Assembly (NCBI GenBank): GCA_946965045.2
Contig: OX337241.1
Span: 1-64,000 of the forward strand
Direction of reading: 5' to 3'
DNA from: Epithemia pelagica
Taxonomy: Eukaryota > Bacillariophyta > Bacillariophyceae > Surirellales > Surirellaceae
Length of the DNA: 64,000 nucleotides
Positions 9,051 through 20,110 of this stretch are shown here, piece by piece. The notes beneath the pieces were generated by a model, which did no database searches, was not told the origin of the DNA, and was given only the letters and a program-made list of their open reading frames with translations. The first letter of the stretch is position 1. Each line of letters starts with the position of its first letter. The translations under genes and the position numbers were made by a program.

Positions 9051-11834
9051 CTAATCCTTCGACTTGGACTTTTTGGACTTTTTCTTTTTCTCCTTATCAC
9101 TGTCCTTTTTGATCTTTTTCTCCTTCTTTTGTTTCTTCTCCTTGCTGCTTTTCTTCTTTTTGTGCTTCTTGCTTCTGTTACCATCTTCATCCAAGGCTGC
9201 ATCTGAATCTTGATCGGAATCGTCCGAGTCATCCTCGTCATCCTCATCATCATCCAAATCGTTTGAGGACAAGGTACCCGTTGTTTGGCTATTCATGGAT
9301 TTGTGTCGTTCGGCGCCACGATATCGCGTCGACATGCGAACCGTTTTCTCTTCTTCACCTTCGGATTCGACCGAGGAATCGTCTTCTTCGTCCTCATCAC
9401 CTTCTGGAATGCTCGGCGCTGTTCCACCGGCGGGCCAACTATTATGGTTGGCGTCCAACACGACCGAGTCGTGCTTGACGTCCTCGGGAGTCGATGACGC
9501 CACAGCCGCCGCCGCAGCTTCCGCGCCTTGCGCCACGGCATCGGGATTCTTTCGGGTGGCCGCACGAGAGGCTTCCTTCTTGATCTCCCGTTCCTTTTCC
9601 AGTTCCTTTCCCAGCATTTCAATCTTTTTCATGGCCCCCTGGTATCGTTCTTCAATCTTTTTGAAATCTCGTTGGGCGGCTTGCTGAATCATGGGGATCA
9701 ACATGGGATTGGGTTCCCGATGACTCTTGCCAATATGGTCCACCACCTCCTCGGCCGAAATTTGTACCAAATTCCGAATCGATTGTTCCGTTTCAAAGCG
9801 CGTTTGGGCTTCTTCATGGGCACCTTCGTACTGGGCAAATTTCTTGTTGAAAATGGCATCAATCTTCATCAGCTTTTCATTGTCCCCTTGCAATTTGGGC
9901 ATGGCCTTTTTGAGTTCGGCCAAGTTGCTGGCCATTTTGGCATTGGCCCTGGTCAAATCTTTATTGTGGGAATGAATTCGTTCCGCTTCGTGACGCAAGG
10001 TCTCTTGTTCAATCCGCAACTTTTTGTTTTCGGACCGAAAGTCTCGCATTTCTTCTTGATGCAATCGTTCCTTTTCTTGCTTTTTCTTATCCTTGGACTG
10101 CTTTTTGACACCGTCCGGTGCATATTTGGCATGGATTCGTTTTTGTTCTTCAAATTTCCACTCCTCCACTTGTTGCAATTGTTCTTGTTTTTCCACATTG
10201 AGCATGCGGAGCTGATATTCCAACCGGGGGATAATGACATGTTGCCGGGCGAGCCACATGCGGGCCACGGTTTGGATCCGAATGGCCGTCTTGGATCGTT
10301 TGAGCCACCGTTGGGCCAACAGGCGTCGAATGGAGGATTGCAATCGCACCGAAGCATTGTACTTAAGTTCATTGGCTTTGCGTTCCGCCTCGACGCGTTC
10401 TCGTTCGGCCTGTTCCCGGGCCAAGCGTTCTCGTTCGTCTCGAATGTGTTGCAATTTCTGCTGCACTCGACGTCGGGCCAAGAATCCTCGAATCATGGCT
10501 TGAATTTCAATGGCCGGTCCCTTGTACTGTCGCAACATGACGGGCGACATGTCGGCAAAGGACGAATTCATCCACGACAATTTGGAATTGGAATCGGATT
10601 GTTTGGGCGAGGGACGACCCCCCGCACCACTGCCACTGGGAACCTTTTTGGCCGAACCACCCCAAAATCCAAACGAGGAGGTGGACGACGGCGCTTCAAT
10701 ATGGGCCGGTGTACTGGCCTTGCCGCGGGGTGACACGGGTGGCTGAAACACGCTTGTTTTGTGGTGGTTGTTGGGGGAACCACTACCAGCATTGTTGTTG
10801 TTCGGTGGCAGTTTGGAGGTGGCTGTCGGGGAGGAGGGACTCGTCACCCATCCCGCACCCGTCGAAGCCCGCCGCATGGACTTGGCCTGAAACGACGATG
10901 GCGTGTTGCTGTGGTCGAGATTGGAACTGCTCTTGTTCATGTACGATCCACCATAATGACTAGTGGGTGGTTTGGGCACATAGGAGGACTGTGTCGTGGT
11001 AAAGGAGGAAGAACCATACCGTTTGGTGGTGGGTGATTTGGGGGTGGTGGTGGTGCTTTCTTGTCCTTTGGAAGAGGATTCGTCCGGTTTGGTGCTTGTT
11101 GCTGCCTTGGGTTTCTTGAAGGATTGATTTCGTTTCAAGGCACTGCTGCTACTGTCGGCCGATTTGGTTGACGTGGTACTGGTGGATTTCTTGTACGAGG
11201 GTGACTTTGGGGTGGTTGTGGCAGTGTCGGTCGTTGTCGTCGATGGCTTTTTGACCTTGAAGGATTGTGCCTTTTTCAAATTTGTGTTGGTGGACGACGA
11301 CGACGACGAATCTTTGGTGTTGGCAGTAGTCGTACTACTAGTAGTGTTGTCGTTGGTCCGCTTGACCACCTTTTTGAAGGACGGTGCCTTTTTGAGAGTG
11401 GTGGCGGCCGATTTCTTGGTCCCTGTTGTGGTTGTAGTGGTTGTGGTGGACGAACCCTTTTTTTCCTTGCCACTGTCTGCCACGGAAGAAGCCGCCGCCG
11501 CGACATTTTTGCCCGAGGAGGCCACTCGTTGAATGCGTCGTCGTCCCACGGAAGCACTTCGTTTCTTCTTGTCATCTTCTGTCGTACTACTACTTGTCGT
11601 ACTATTGCTGGGAACGACACTGGAATGCATGCTGCGTCGTCGTTGGACGGGTTGTTCTTTGGTATTGCTAGTGTCGTTGTTGTTGGTGTCCATGCGTTCC
11701 AAGGTGGAACTAATAATGTTGCCATCCTTGTCTTTTTTGACCACGCGTCGCATGACCTTTTTGACAATCTTTTTCTTGGTGGGAGAGGGCGGAGCATCGC
11801 CTGCCGAACTGGCGACGGCTGCAGTAGGTGCCAT
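9051..11834 (-). CDS. IQ-motif coiled-coil protein
   Basis: 927 residues from the ATG at 11834, in a good context (CACCATGG); the frame also opens seven codons earlier but from GTG. The first ~400 residues are Ser/Thr/Lys-rich low complexity with repeated short blocks (SFKK, KSPSYKK). Three IQ-type calmodulin/myosin-light-chain motifs follow: IEIQAMIRGFLARRR (~440), VRLQSSIRRLLAQRW (~497) and IRIQTVARMWLARQ (~520). Next is a long charged coiled coil (~540-750), an acidic region, and a Lys-rich tail that ends KKSKKSKSKD. No motor or catalytic domain is seen. It could be a cytoskeletal or calmodulin-binding scaffold (inference from layout). A second gene with the same general layout lies at 25867. 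Confidence 0.85.
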   Translation of the reverse strand: MAPTAAVASSAGDAPPSPTKKKIVKKVMRRVVKKDKDGNIISSTLERMDTNNNDTSNTKEQPVQRRRSMHSSVVPSNSTTSSSTTEDDKKKRSASVGRRRIQRVASSGKNVAAAASSVADSGKEKKGSSTTTTTTTTGTKKSAATTLKKAPSFKKVVKRTNDNTTSSTTTANTKDSSSSSSTNTNLKKAQSFKVKKPSTTTTDTATTTPKSPSYKKSTSTTSTKSADSSSSALKRNQSFKKPKAATSTKPDESSSKGQESTTTTPKSPTTKRYGSSSFTTTQSSYVPKPPTSHYGGSYMNKSSSNLDHSNTPSSFQAKSMRRASTGAGWVTSPSSPTATSKLPPNNNNAGSGSPNNHHKTSVFQPPVSPRGKASTPAHIEAPSSTSSFGFWGGSAKKVPSGSGAGGRPSPKQSDSNSKLSWMNSSFADMSPVMLRQYKGPAIEIQAMIRGFLARRRVQQKLQHIRDERERLAREQAERERVEAERKANELKYNASVRLQSSIRRLLAQRWLKRSKTAIRIQTVARMWLARQHVIIPRLEYQLRMLNVEKQEQLQQVEEWKFEEQKRIHAKYAPDGVKKQSKDKKKQEKERLHQEEMRDFRSENKKLRIEQETLRHEAERIHSHNKDLTRANAKMASNLAELKKAMPKLQGDNEKLMKIDAIFNKKFAQYEGAHEEAQTRFETEQSIRNLVQISAEEVVDHIGKSHREPNPMLIPMIQQAAQRDFKKIEERYQGAMKKIEMLGKELEKEREIKKEASRAATRKNPDAVAQGAEAAAAAVASSTPEDVKHDSVVLDANHNSWPAGGTAPSIPEGDEDEEDDSSVESEGEEEKTVRMSTRYRGAERHKSMNSQTTGTLSSNDLDDDEDDEDDSDDSDQDSDAALDEDGNRSKKHKKKKSSKEKKQKKEKKIKKDSDKEKKKKSKKSKSKD

Positions 11835-13108
11835 GGTGAATCCGAAATCGAACACGGGTATTTACAAGAGATGGAGTGGAGTGTGTGTGTGTTGGCAGTG
11901 CCACTGGGACTGCGATTCTTGCTTCTTCTTGGAACAACGGTCTTGGTCTGGTGCAAACGAGCGATTCGACACTTTTCCTTTGCAATAAGACAAACAAGCA
12001 CCAACGCTTGTATCCCAAAAGCCAACAAGGTCGACAAGGACAACAACAACAAGAGACAGAGTTGGGGGATGGGGGAGACAAGAAAGCCGCTCAAGGGTCT
12101 TTTTGGATGGGCGTTTTGCGTCTTTTCCCAATACATATACTCGTATATTCCAAAAGTTACCGATTCGACTTGCTGTACAGCGCGCGTGATGGCTGGCGTA
12201 CCAAGATCAAATGAAATTGCCCCCATCTCACTGAATGGCCCAACCAGAAACGACCCAGTGAAAAAACAAGTCCCAGCCACAACAAGAATTGGGAGAAGGC
12301 TGTCATCTCTCGTCGACACACCACAAAACAAGCCAAACCATCCGTCCGATATCGACCGACCGACCATGCACCGATCCGAGCAGCATCCTACAGTGATGGA
12401 TGGACTCTCCACTCTGCAGGAATGGGGAATCGACAGGAAAGAGGCCAAACGGTTCTATTGTATTAGGTAGTCGGTCCAAACATTGAAGAGTACCAAGCGC
12501 TTGACGACATGGCGGAGGTTGGGTTTGGCCGATATATATATATGGCATGAGTACAACAACGATAACAAGAGACTGGACAAGAAAGCTCTTGCCGCCGCAC
12601 GTTCCAGAATCTCGAACATTAAACACAATCGACCACACATTCGACCATTGATCCACAAAGCGCGCTCTTCTCTCCAAGAATCGAAGGGGGCCCTCCTCCT
12701 CCTCCTCTGTGTGTTTGTGGTTCCCCAATGCGGCACCACAAACCCGACATGAGTCCCCTGTGAGGCTTGTTTCGGACCGGATCAAGCACAAGCAACTCTC
12801 CGTGGAGACATGGTACAGCCTTGTTCCAAGGATGGGAACACTATTGCGCAAAAAACTCTGGGGGTGCTTGTGAAAGCCACTCCGGAACAGCCGGTGGTGA
12901 ATGTGGAGTCCGAACAGATGCTGCTACCCCTTCCAAGCGCATCCCATTCCAACTGTACAACCAGCAGTAGCAGCACCATCATCCTTGTTACCGCCACCCG
13001 AGGAAGACCCCTGGCAAACTGCGAGCGACCACGAGTCAGACTCGGCGTCTTCTGCTACGACAAGAGCAGAGCCACCACCACTGTCTCTCTCATGCGCGCT
13101 CGCATGGC
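11835..13108. other. Intergenic region
   Basis: Upstream region of the IQ gene. There is a TATATATATA run near 12530. Short ORFs occur (for example one of 100 codons at 12810) but show no motif, so I do not call them. Confidence 0.4.
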
Positions 13109-13375
13109 CTAGCTCAAGGGCAATTTGGGACCGGGTTGTTTGAATTTGCCCCATGCCTTTGCCTTAATGGCTGGAAATAATGGATCGTCGTCGTCGACCT
13201 TGGCTTTGTATGGACCGGCACTGGCCTCATTTGTGCCCAACGCATCTTCAGCACGTGCTTGTTGTTGGAGTGTCAGGCCTGGTGGAACCAAGTCTATCAG
13301 TGCAATCGCATGTGTGTGGTGTAGTAGCTCAAGGTGTGGAGCATGAACCATGATTGGCACAAGCCATGACGCCAT
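13109..13375 (-). CDS. Small hypothetical protein
   Basis: 88 codons from an ATG at 13375. The second half (QQQARAEDALGTNEAS and a stretch with DDDDPLFPAIKAKAWG) has codon use like neighbouring genes, while the first third is less convincing. I recognise no domain and see no signal peptide. It may be the last exon of a larger gene or a chance ORF. Confidence 0.3.
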   Translation of the reverse strand: MASWLVPIMVHAPHLELLHHTHAIALIDLVPPGLTLQQQARAEDALGTNEASAGPYKAKVDDDDPLFPAIKAKAWGKFKQPGPKLPLS

Positions 13376-13817
13376 GACTCGGGTTTGGAACGACCGCCCC
13401 CCTGGTCAATCCGAGACAAACTCAGACGAAATATTCCTCCCATTTACTACGTACTCGCCTCAGAATTTCGACGGAGAATAAAAGTTCTGTGGCTCATTCA
13501 TGTCGTGTTGCCATGTCCAACCTTTCGCCTTCCACGTCCAAATGCAACGTTTCATCATGCTCAATAGTGGCTCATGTCGTGGTGCTGCACTCATCCACCG
13601 GACCGACGGTTGGCTTTGGGGACAAGGGCGAATGTGATGATGCAACAAGGAACAGGAGCGACGACCCACTAGACTCATCATCATCGTCCTCATTGGTCGC
13701 CTTGCCGTCGTGGTCCTTGTTGTCCTTGATTGAAGCTAGGAGTAGGTAGTCTACTGTGTACAGCTCTTGGTGGAAAGCCCGCTCGCGACGTCAACGCGGC
13801 TGTACAATGAACGGGTG

Positions 13818-14222
13818 AGGCGACAGGACATCAATGGATGCCTGTCAGGCAACTATATGGCACACCCCAGAGGCTAATCAGAGGAGCCCCCAAACTCGTA
13901 AAGGGTAGGCTAATCAAGAGGTAGCCTGAATCTCTAGGCTAATCAAGAGGTAGCCCGAATCTCTAGTTTAATCAAGAGGTAGCCCAATCTCTAGTTTAAT
14001 CAAGAGGTAGCCCGAATCTCTAGGAGAACATACCGCAATTTGAACGGTGGAGGCGACAGGACGTCAATGGACGCTTGTCAGGCAACTTTATGGCACACTT
14101 CACGCCGTATTGTATGTAACTCCTGAGGCAATCAGAGGAGCCTCTAACTCGTTGCTCGTCCCCACCTTCTGAACACGAGTGCCCAGGGTGAGTAGGCTAA
14201 TCAAGAGGTAGCCCTAATCTCT
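13818..14222. repeat. 29-bp tandem repeats and a duplicated 47-bp segment
   Basis: Four head-to-tail copies of a 29-bp unit (AGGCTAATCAAGAGG..., ending AATCTCT) occupy 13907-14021, and a fifth lies alone at 14194-14222. A second element of about 47 bp, beginning GGCGACAGGAC and ending GGCACAC, occurs at about 13818-13864 and again at about 14050-14097. The fifth 29-bp copy overlaps the 3' end and stop codon of the coiled-coil gene. Confidence 0.85.
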
Positions 14223-16922
14223 GTAGCTAACCACACGACCTTCCAACCGTCTCGACCGACGCACACCACCGACCGGCTGTGAGTCGTCAGCCTGGTCTAT
14301 TCGAGCCTCAATGTGTTCCCCTTCTGCTTCCGCCTGCTCATTGTCAGTAGCTGATGGAGGAGCCATAGTCGAAGGAGCATTCATGGAAGACTCTGTCTCA
14401 TCAAGTTCTTTCGCCATCTTTTGAAAGTCCTCTTGAGCTGCATCCAGACGAAGCTGGGTGAAGCGCAACGCTGTTTGTAGGGATGTGTTTTCTGCTGACA
14501 GCGATTCAAGCTGCAGCTCAAAGCGGCTTTCTGATTCAAGCAATTTGCTTCTTGTTCGCTCGTAACTTTCAAAGGACAAACGCGCTTGCTCGTTACTTTC
14601 CTGGAGCTTCTGCTGCAGGGCTGATCTTTCGTTCTTAAGAGCTGATATCGCGGCACCAAGCTCCTGTTCTCGTACTTTGCCTTCACTTTCCGAGATTTCC
14701 AGCAATTGCTTCGCATTTGCTGACTCCTTCCGTGATAACTCGAGCAAATCATGGAGAGAGATCACTTGATCAGCCCGCTCCTTGCACTCATCCTTAATTG
14801 CGTAAAGCTTCCCATTGACGATTTCAATCTTGTCTGTCAATTTTGCAACATTCCCTTCTAGTTTTGATTTCCCTTCCTCAAGGGTTACAATTTTTTCCAT
14901 GAGTGCCCTGGCCTCGACAAGTTTGGTTTCTAAGTCTTGTTCGCACTTTGTTGTGGATTCTTTAAGTTGCCTGTTTTCCTCTAAGACTTGGTTTTTCAAC
15001 GTGGATTCTTTGTCGAGCGACAACACGACTGCTTCATGTTCATCTCGATAATGGGAGCATTCCTCCTTGGTTTCTTGAAGTTGAGATTCTAACTTCTTGA
15101 TCGAGTCCATCTTCTGCTGCACCACAAGCGTGTGATCATCTTTTTGACATTTCAGTTGAGTTCTTGCCTCGGCTAATTCTACATGCAACAAGTCGTTCGC
15201 AATGCTGAGTCGATCAGCCTTCTTCACAAATTTACGTTTCGTCATTTCAAGCGCATCATGATGTTCCTTAGACATTTTTTGCATCCTCTCCTCATAGGAT
15301 GAAATCTGTTCATGAGCTTTGGCATGGTCTGTCAACACCCGATCGCGTTCCATTGAAAGTGATTTGTTGTCAACTTTGAGATTTTTATTCTCGACTTCAA
15401 GAAGTGAAAATCGAGACTGAAGATCGTTGTACGCTGATGTGTTTTGGTCCAATTCACTTCGCAAAGCGTCGCGGCACGAAATTGCCTCGAGGACATCAGA
15501 TTCGGACTTCTCCTGGTGGTGTTGAAGTTCCTCCTTGGTTTCTTGAAGTTGAGATTCTAACTTCTTGATCGACTCCAAATTGTGCTGCACCACAAGCGTG
15601 TGATCATCTTTTTGACATTTCAGTTGAGTTCTTGCCTCGGCTAATTCTACATGCAACGAGTCGTTCTCAATGCTGAGTCGATCAGCCTTCTCCACAAATT
15701 TACGTTTCGTCATTTCAAGCGCATCATGATGTTCCTTAGACATTTTTTGCATCCTCTCCTCATAGGATGAAATCTGTTCATGAGCTTTGGCATGGTCTGT
15801 CAACACCCGATCGCGTTCCATTGAAAGTGATTTGTTGTCAACTTTGAGATTTTTATTCTCGACTTCAAGCAGTGAAAATCGAGACTGAAGATCGTTGTAC
15901 GCTGATGTGTTTCGGTCCAGTTCATTTCGCAAAGCGTCACGGCACGACATTGCCTCGAGGACAGCAGATTCGGACTTCTCCTGGTGATGTTGGAGTTCTT
16001 CCTTTGTTTTGTAATATAGCTCTTGAGCAGCCTCTGCTTTCTGTGCTTGGTAGCAGGCTTCATGTTTTGCATCTGCTAGGCTTTTTTCCAATGTGGCTAT
16101 TTTCATGTTACAGTCCTTCATTTGTTGTTCGACGTGTTCCTGTTCCTCTCTTTCATTAGCGATGACACCACGTGCTTCTATAATGAACCCTGTAATTCTC
16201 GCGACTTGACTCATTATGTCCCTTATGTTCTTTCGATAACCAAGTTCATCCAGTCGACCTTCCGACGTTTCAGTATCTGAACCGAGGATTCTACTGCAAA
16301 CAGACTGGTCTCGGCCCTCGCCCGATCTCGTTAGATGAGAAACTTCCTCTTCACAAACCACAAGTTTTCGCGAGATCTCCGAAAGCGCATCATTCAGATA
16401 CTCTGTCAACCGATGTGCTTTTTCTTTGAGAAATTCCACTTCGAACGAAAGAACCGAGTTGCCTTCAATAACGTCTCGCCTTTTTTCATGTGCCGCTTCC
16501 AGTTCTACCACAAGGCTTGCATTACGGCAAGCAAGTTCTGCTGCTTCTGGATGGTGGCTGTTGGTTCCGTCGTTGTGGCTAGAACGGGCATTGCTGTTGT
16601 TGTTGGTTCCGAGGCCACTGCCACACTTGTCGTCGTCGTTGTTGGTGGTGCAAAGGGTTGGACGGTCGTCGTTTCGGGAGGCGGTACCGATGCGGTCTCC
16701 TACTCGTTCGCGTTCGTGTGTAGAATCAGAAATGGGTGGCGGTGGTTCCGTCGTAGTGTTTGTCCGATCTTCTTTGATTTGTTTGGCCAAGGAGGGTTGC
16801 ATGGTGGCCGGTGGTTGAGTTGGTTTCTCGTGATTCCACGGGCGCTTCTTGGAGGCAGACGCTCGTGGAACCGCGTTGCTTGTCGGTGGCGGAGTGCCGT
16901 TGACGTTCTCCTCCTTGTTCAT
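14214..16922 (-). CDS. Long coiled-coil protein with internal duplication
   Basis: 902 residues from the ATG at 16922; the frame is open eight codons further but from TTG. A low-complexity, hydrophilic N-terminus (~150 residues) is followed by an almost continuous heptad-type coiled coil rich in Glu, Lys, Leu and Gln (~150-850), resembling SMC, myosin-tail or golgin rods. No head domain is present. The C-terminus is basic (RRSRRLEGR). Residues ~309-464 and ~465-620 are nearly identical: the DNA is an exact-length 468-bp (156-codon) tandem duplication at 15063-15530 and 15531-15998. The last codons and stop lie inside a 29-bp repeat unit. A structural or tethering role is inferred from the coiled coil only. 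Confidence 0.85.
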   Translation of the reverse strand: MNKEENVNGTPPPTSNAVPRASASKKRPWNHEKPTQPPATMQPSLAKQIKEDRTNTTTEPPPPISDSTHERERVGDRIGTASRNDDRPTLCTTNNDDDKCGSGLGTNNNSNARSSHNDGTNSHHPEAAELACRNASLVVELEAAHEKRRDVIEGNSVLSFEVEFLKEKAHRLTEYLNDALSEISRKLVVCEEEVSHLTRSGEGRDQSVCSRILGSDTETSEGRLDELGYRKNIRDIMSQVARITGFIIEARGVIANEREEQEHVEQQMKDCNMKIATLEKSLADAKHEACYQAQKAEAAQELYYKTKEELQHHQEKSESAVLEAMSCRDALRNELDRNTSAYNDLQSRFSLLEVENKNLKVDNKSLSMERDRVLTDHAKAHEQISSYEERMQKMSKEHHDALEMTKRKFVEKADRLSIENDSLHVELAEARTQLKCQKDDHTLVVQHNLESIKKLESQLQETKEELQHHQEKSESDVLEAISCRDALRSELDQNTSAYNDLQSRFSLLEVENKNLKVDNKSLSMERDRVLTDHAKAHEQISSYEERMQKMSKEHHDALEMTKRKFVKKADRLSIANDLLHVELAEARTQLKCQKDDHTLVVQQKMDSIKKLESQLQETKEECSHYRDEHEAVVLSLDKESTLKNQVLEENRQLKESTTKCEQDLETKLVEARALMEKIVTLEEGKSKLEGNVAKLTDKIEIVNGKLYAIKDECKERADQVISLHDLLELSRKESANAKQLLEISESEGKVREQELGAAISALKNERSALQQKLQESNEQARLSFESYERTRSKLLESESRFELQLESLSAENTSLQTALRFTQLRLDAAQEDFQKMAKELDETESSMNAPSTMAPPSATDNEQAEAEGEHIEARIDQADDSQPVGGVRRSRRLEGRVVSYRD

Positions 16923-17497
16923 CGTGGCTGCAACCAACGTTTCCAAATGGAGGAAGAATGGTATAGAGAGTCCGTTTTGTGATTTGTGACACCCAACAAA
17001 GTATCATGTGGTGGTCGGGTTCCTTTTCCATGTGGTCTGCGCGCACGTCGGACGGGGGTGGGCGTTGGGCGTGGCTCCACAAATCGTGAATCATTCGCGT
17101 CTCATTCGCACTTGTCCCTTGTCCCAGAAGCAACATCTCGATTTTGCCGGTCCCTGAAAACTTAGACGAATAGAACCACATAGAAAACATAGCAGTAGGT
17201 AGAGAGTCGATGGCTTGTTGATTAGTTGGAGGATCAAGGGGTCAAGAATATAGTCATAAAAGCGAAAATGGATTGGAATGGTACTTGTGTGTGTGGTTTG
17301 GATTCTCAGAAGTGTGTATGGCGTGTGTGTGGTGGATGGAGAAGGTGGAACCTGGCCATCATCATCATGGGTTGTTTGTCGAACGGAAGAACGTCGACCA
17401 TATCAATGCTGAATGACATTGATACGGCATGACGTGTTGCTGTTGTAGAAAAGAGTCACCAACGACTCGTGTAGAAAAGGAGGAGAAATGCAGTGCG
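16923..17497. other. Divergent intergenic region
   Basis: Shared upstream region between the minus-strand coiled-coil gene and the plus-strand LRR gene. No gene seen. Confidence 0.5.
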
Positions 17498-18812
17498 ATG
17501 ACAGACTCTATCGAGAGGCAGAACGTGGGCCGACCCGAACGGAAGGTAAACCGGATCGCATATCAGATTGAGTACTACAGCCAGATAGAGCATCCTTGGA
17601 TGGAAACCCATGAAGCTCGAGTTCCCATGTGGTCAAGCAAGACTTCCATTTCCTGTGACTTTACGGAATTGCACAAACGAACCATGTTTCAGGGGAAGGA
17701 GGAACAGGACTTTTATCGACACCGTCAGGAACTGCGGAGAACGATTTGCAGTCACTAAGGATGGAGTTGACCACGACAAAGAGGACAAGGATATTACCGT
17801 GCGTTACGTGGATCGTCCTCATCTAATGTTGGGGATTCGACGCGGTTGTCTGTCTATCTCTCCGCCAATCGAGCTCACCCACGAACCAGCACATGATTTG
17901 TCCGGTCACTTGTTCAAGAATCCATCCCTGGTCCAAGAATTATGTCGGGGATTGCAACATACACGGGCTCCCTTGCAAGAATTGTACTTGCACAGTTGTC
18001 TCTTGAGTGAAAGTAGTGCTCAAAGTATTCTGGACAGCGCCTTGTTGCAAGATACTCTCCAAGTTTTGGATTTGGGTGCCAATGACCAATTTGGACCCAA
18101 CTTGTTGACACACCATGTGGCTCTTTCTTTGCAACAAACCCAATCCTTGCAAGGCTTGCTTTTGGATCATTCCAGTACCATGTTTGCTGCCCCTACGGCC
18201 GTTGAGGAGTTGCAACCCTTTTGGCAAGCCCTGTCCGGCAATACGACCTTGCAACGATTGAGCTTGCGCTATTGTCGATTGACCCACGCCATGGGGCACG
18301 CTCTGTTGCGGGCCGTGGCATCGGGATCCAATCCAACGTTGCGGGAATTGGATTTGGAATTTACGGGATTTGGCTTGCGCGATACGGCCAATGAAACCTT
18401 GATTCATTTGATTCCCCACATGACAGCCTTGCGGACGCTCAAACTGTATACCGTCTATTCAACACCCTTGATTCCATCCCTCTTGAAAGCGTTGCATTCC
18501 AATACCAGTTTGCAATCCTTTCGACCCCGTCTCGTCGTTGGATCAACGTCGTCCGGCGGCAACCACCACAAGACAAACATCATCATCATGCCTCGTCGAA
18601 CCAGTCACCCGCTTCGTGCCGAACAGGTGATTCGAACCATTTTGCATCGCAATCAAACCTTGGAGACCAGTCACTCCTTGCTAGTCGCATCCAGTGTTGC
18701 TCCGGCCCTCTTGCCACGGGCCTTGGCCCATTTGCAAGCGACGGCACCGACTGCCTCGTATGCCGTCTTGGAGCATTGCTTGCCCGAAGCTTGGCTAGTC
18801 CCAAACATCTAA
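17498..18812 (+). CDS. Leucine-rich repeat (RNI-like) protein, frame break near the 5' end
   Basis: The body (from about 17760 to the stop at 18812) encodes ribonuclease-inhibitor-like LRRs: LQELYLHSCLLSE, LQVLDLGANDQFG, LQRLSLRYCRLTH, LRELDLEFTGFG and LRTLKLYTVY, spaced 28-40 residues apart. Such proteins serve as protein-binding scaffolds; the partner is unknown. The 5' part reads well in another frame: the ATG at 17498 opens MTDSIERQNV and stays open to 17758. The two frames can be joined by a one-base frameshift near 17740-17760. Alternatively, a 214-bp GT-AG intron at 17546-17759 (GTAAAC...CTAAG) joins them in phase. I cannot decide between the two, so the first ~60-90 residues are uncertain. 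Confidence 0.7.
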
Positions 18813-20056
18813 CGAGACGACAACGACGAAACGACGAAACGACTGACTGACTGACTGAAGGTCAATACAAACGAGACGTTGGACAACTGTGCACCAAGTG
18901 TACTGTTGCATGATTGGACCGCTAGGGAACAACATGAAAGCCAATGATACCGTTCGAGTTTGTACAGCCATGTCATTCTCTCAGCACGATACTCGATTTG
19001 GGTTGGAACTGGACCATGACGCGCAAGGCATGTGGATCGCCTTGCATCCAGACATGAATTCGTCCAAAATTCCACGCCTCGGTTGGTCTTGTGTGTTTTT
19101 CGTGATGGTCCGTCTCGTCGTGTGCGGGTGCTCACGGCAGCAGGAGTAGGGGAAGTTACGCAACCGAGGAGTCGGATCTTGTTCGTTTCGGCCTGGAGTG
19201 TGTCGTCGTGTCGCCCTCCTTGTACGTCGGTCTCATGTCAGTGAGATGGGGTAGATCTACGAATATACAATAATAGAAGCGACTCACAAGCAGTATGATC
19301 TAGCTAGCTGTTCGACCAAGCAGAACAAACTCCAGAAAACAAAGAGCAAAAAACAATGGTTTGTTGTGATTGTGGTTGGTCCATCAATGAGAGACATCAT
19401 GGCACTCCCTTGTTTTTTGGTTCTCGCGGGACAACTAGGTAGCTCGAAAATTATTCCTTCTCGCTGGGAGCTCCATGAGAGGAGTGCTGCGGAAGGTTGG
19501 ATTCGTGCGCATGTCGTGTGGTATCATACTTGTATATATTGCGTGATTGGGAGGAGAGAATGGCCATTGGCGTGGTATGCAAGAATAATATATGGAGGCA
19601 CTTGCTTCCCGTCGTCCTACACATTACGGAGGAGGACATGGGATGTGGCGTAAACATCCAAATATATATAGGTAGTTGTGGTCGTCTGGCAGTGAGCTTG
19701 GTACACTATAGTGCAACGCAGGATCCTTCCGCCCAGCAAGAGACTCGGGGTGGCAATGGCTCGCATTGTGTTGCGTTTCGCCATGTGAAGCAGATGAAAC
19801 AACACATGCATGCATTCAGGTATCGTAGGATGGCATGGCGCTGTCAGTGTCATGGTGAGCGTGTAGGTTAACACAAAATTCAATTTGTGAGCGAAAGAGC
19901 ATCTCGAGATTCGAACTGGGAGCTGGGGTAATCCTGAGCAGCTCGCTGTCATTCCAGGCAAAGTCTGACTACAAAGCGGAACACGACCAGAACGCTTAAT
20001 CGATGTACTATAGCATAGACTATGAACATGGACAAATAGAGAACTAATAGAAAGAT
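18813..20056. other. Intergenic region
   Basis: About 1.2 kb without a supported gene. A TATATATA run occurs near 19664. Confidence 0.5.
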
Positions 20057-20059
20057 TTA

Positions 20060-20090
20060 GGCCCACCACCACCCGGTTTTTGCAACCGCC
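20060..20090 (+). repeat. Left terminal inverted repeat of the Harbinger element
   Basis: Starts GGCCCACCACCACCCGGTT directly after the TTA target duplication. It matches the right end after inversion, with the two outermost bases and a short indel differing. Confidence 0.88.
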
Positions 20091-20110
20091 CCAAATCATA
20101 CTACATTAAT

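Noticed and set aside
9528-10733. 401-codon plus-strand ORF
   Set aside because: It is antisense to the coiled-coil part of the IQ gene. Its Phe/Leu/Gly-rich product mirrors the Lys/Glu/Gln-rich sense strand, and no motif is seen.
11276-12448. 390-codon minus-strand ORF
   Set aside because: It overlaps the N-terminal part of the IQ gene in another frame on the same strand. Composition is Arg/Pro/Ser without a domain; the other frame has clear IQ motifs.
12810-13112. 100-codon plus-strand ORF
   Set aside because: Starts with ATG, but composition changes along its length and there is no motif; an overlapping frame is equally open.
19905-19990. Possible minus-strand tRNA (GATTCGAAC)
   Set aside because: The T-stem pairs poorly and no A-box-like sequence is found at the expected distance.
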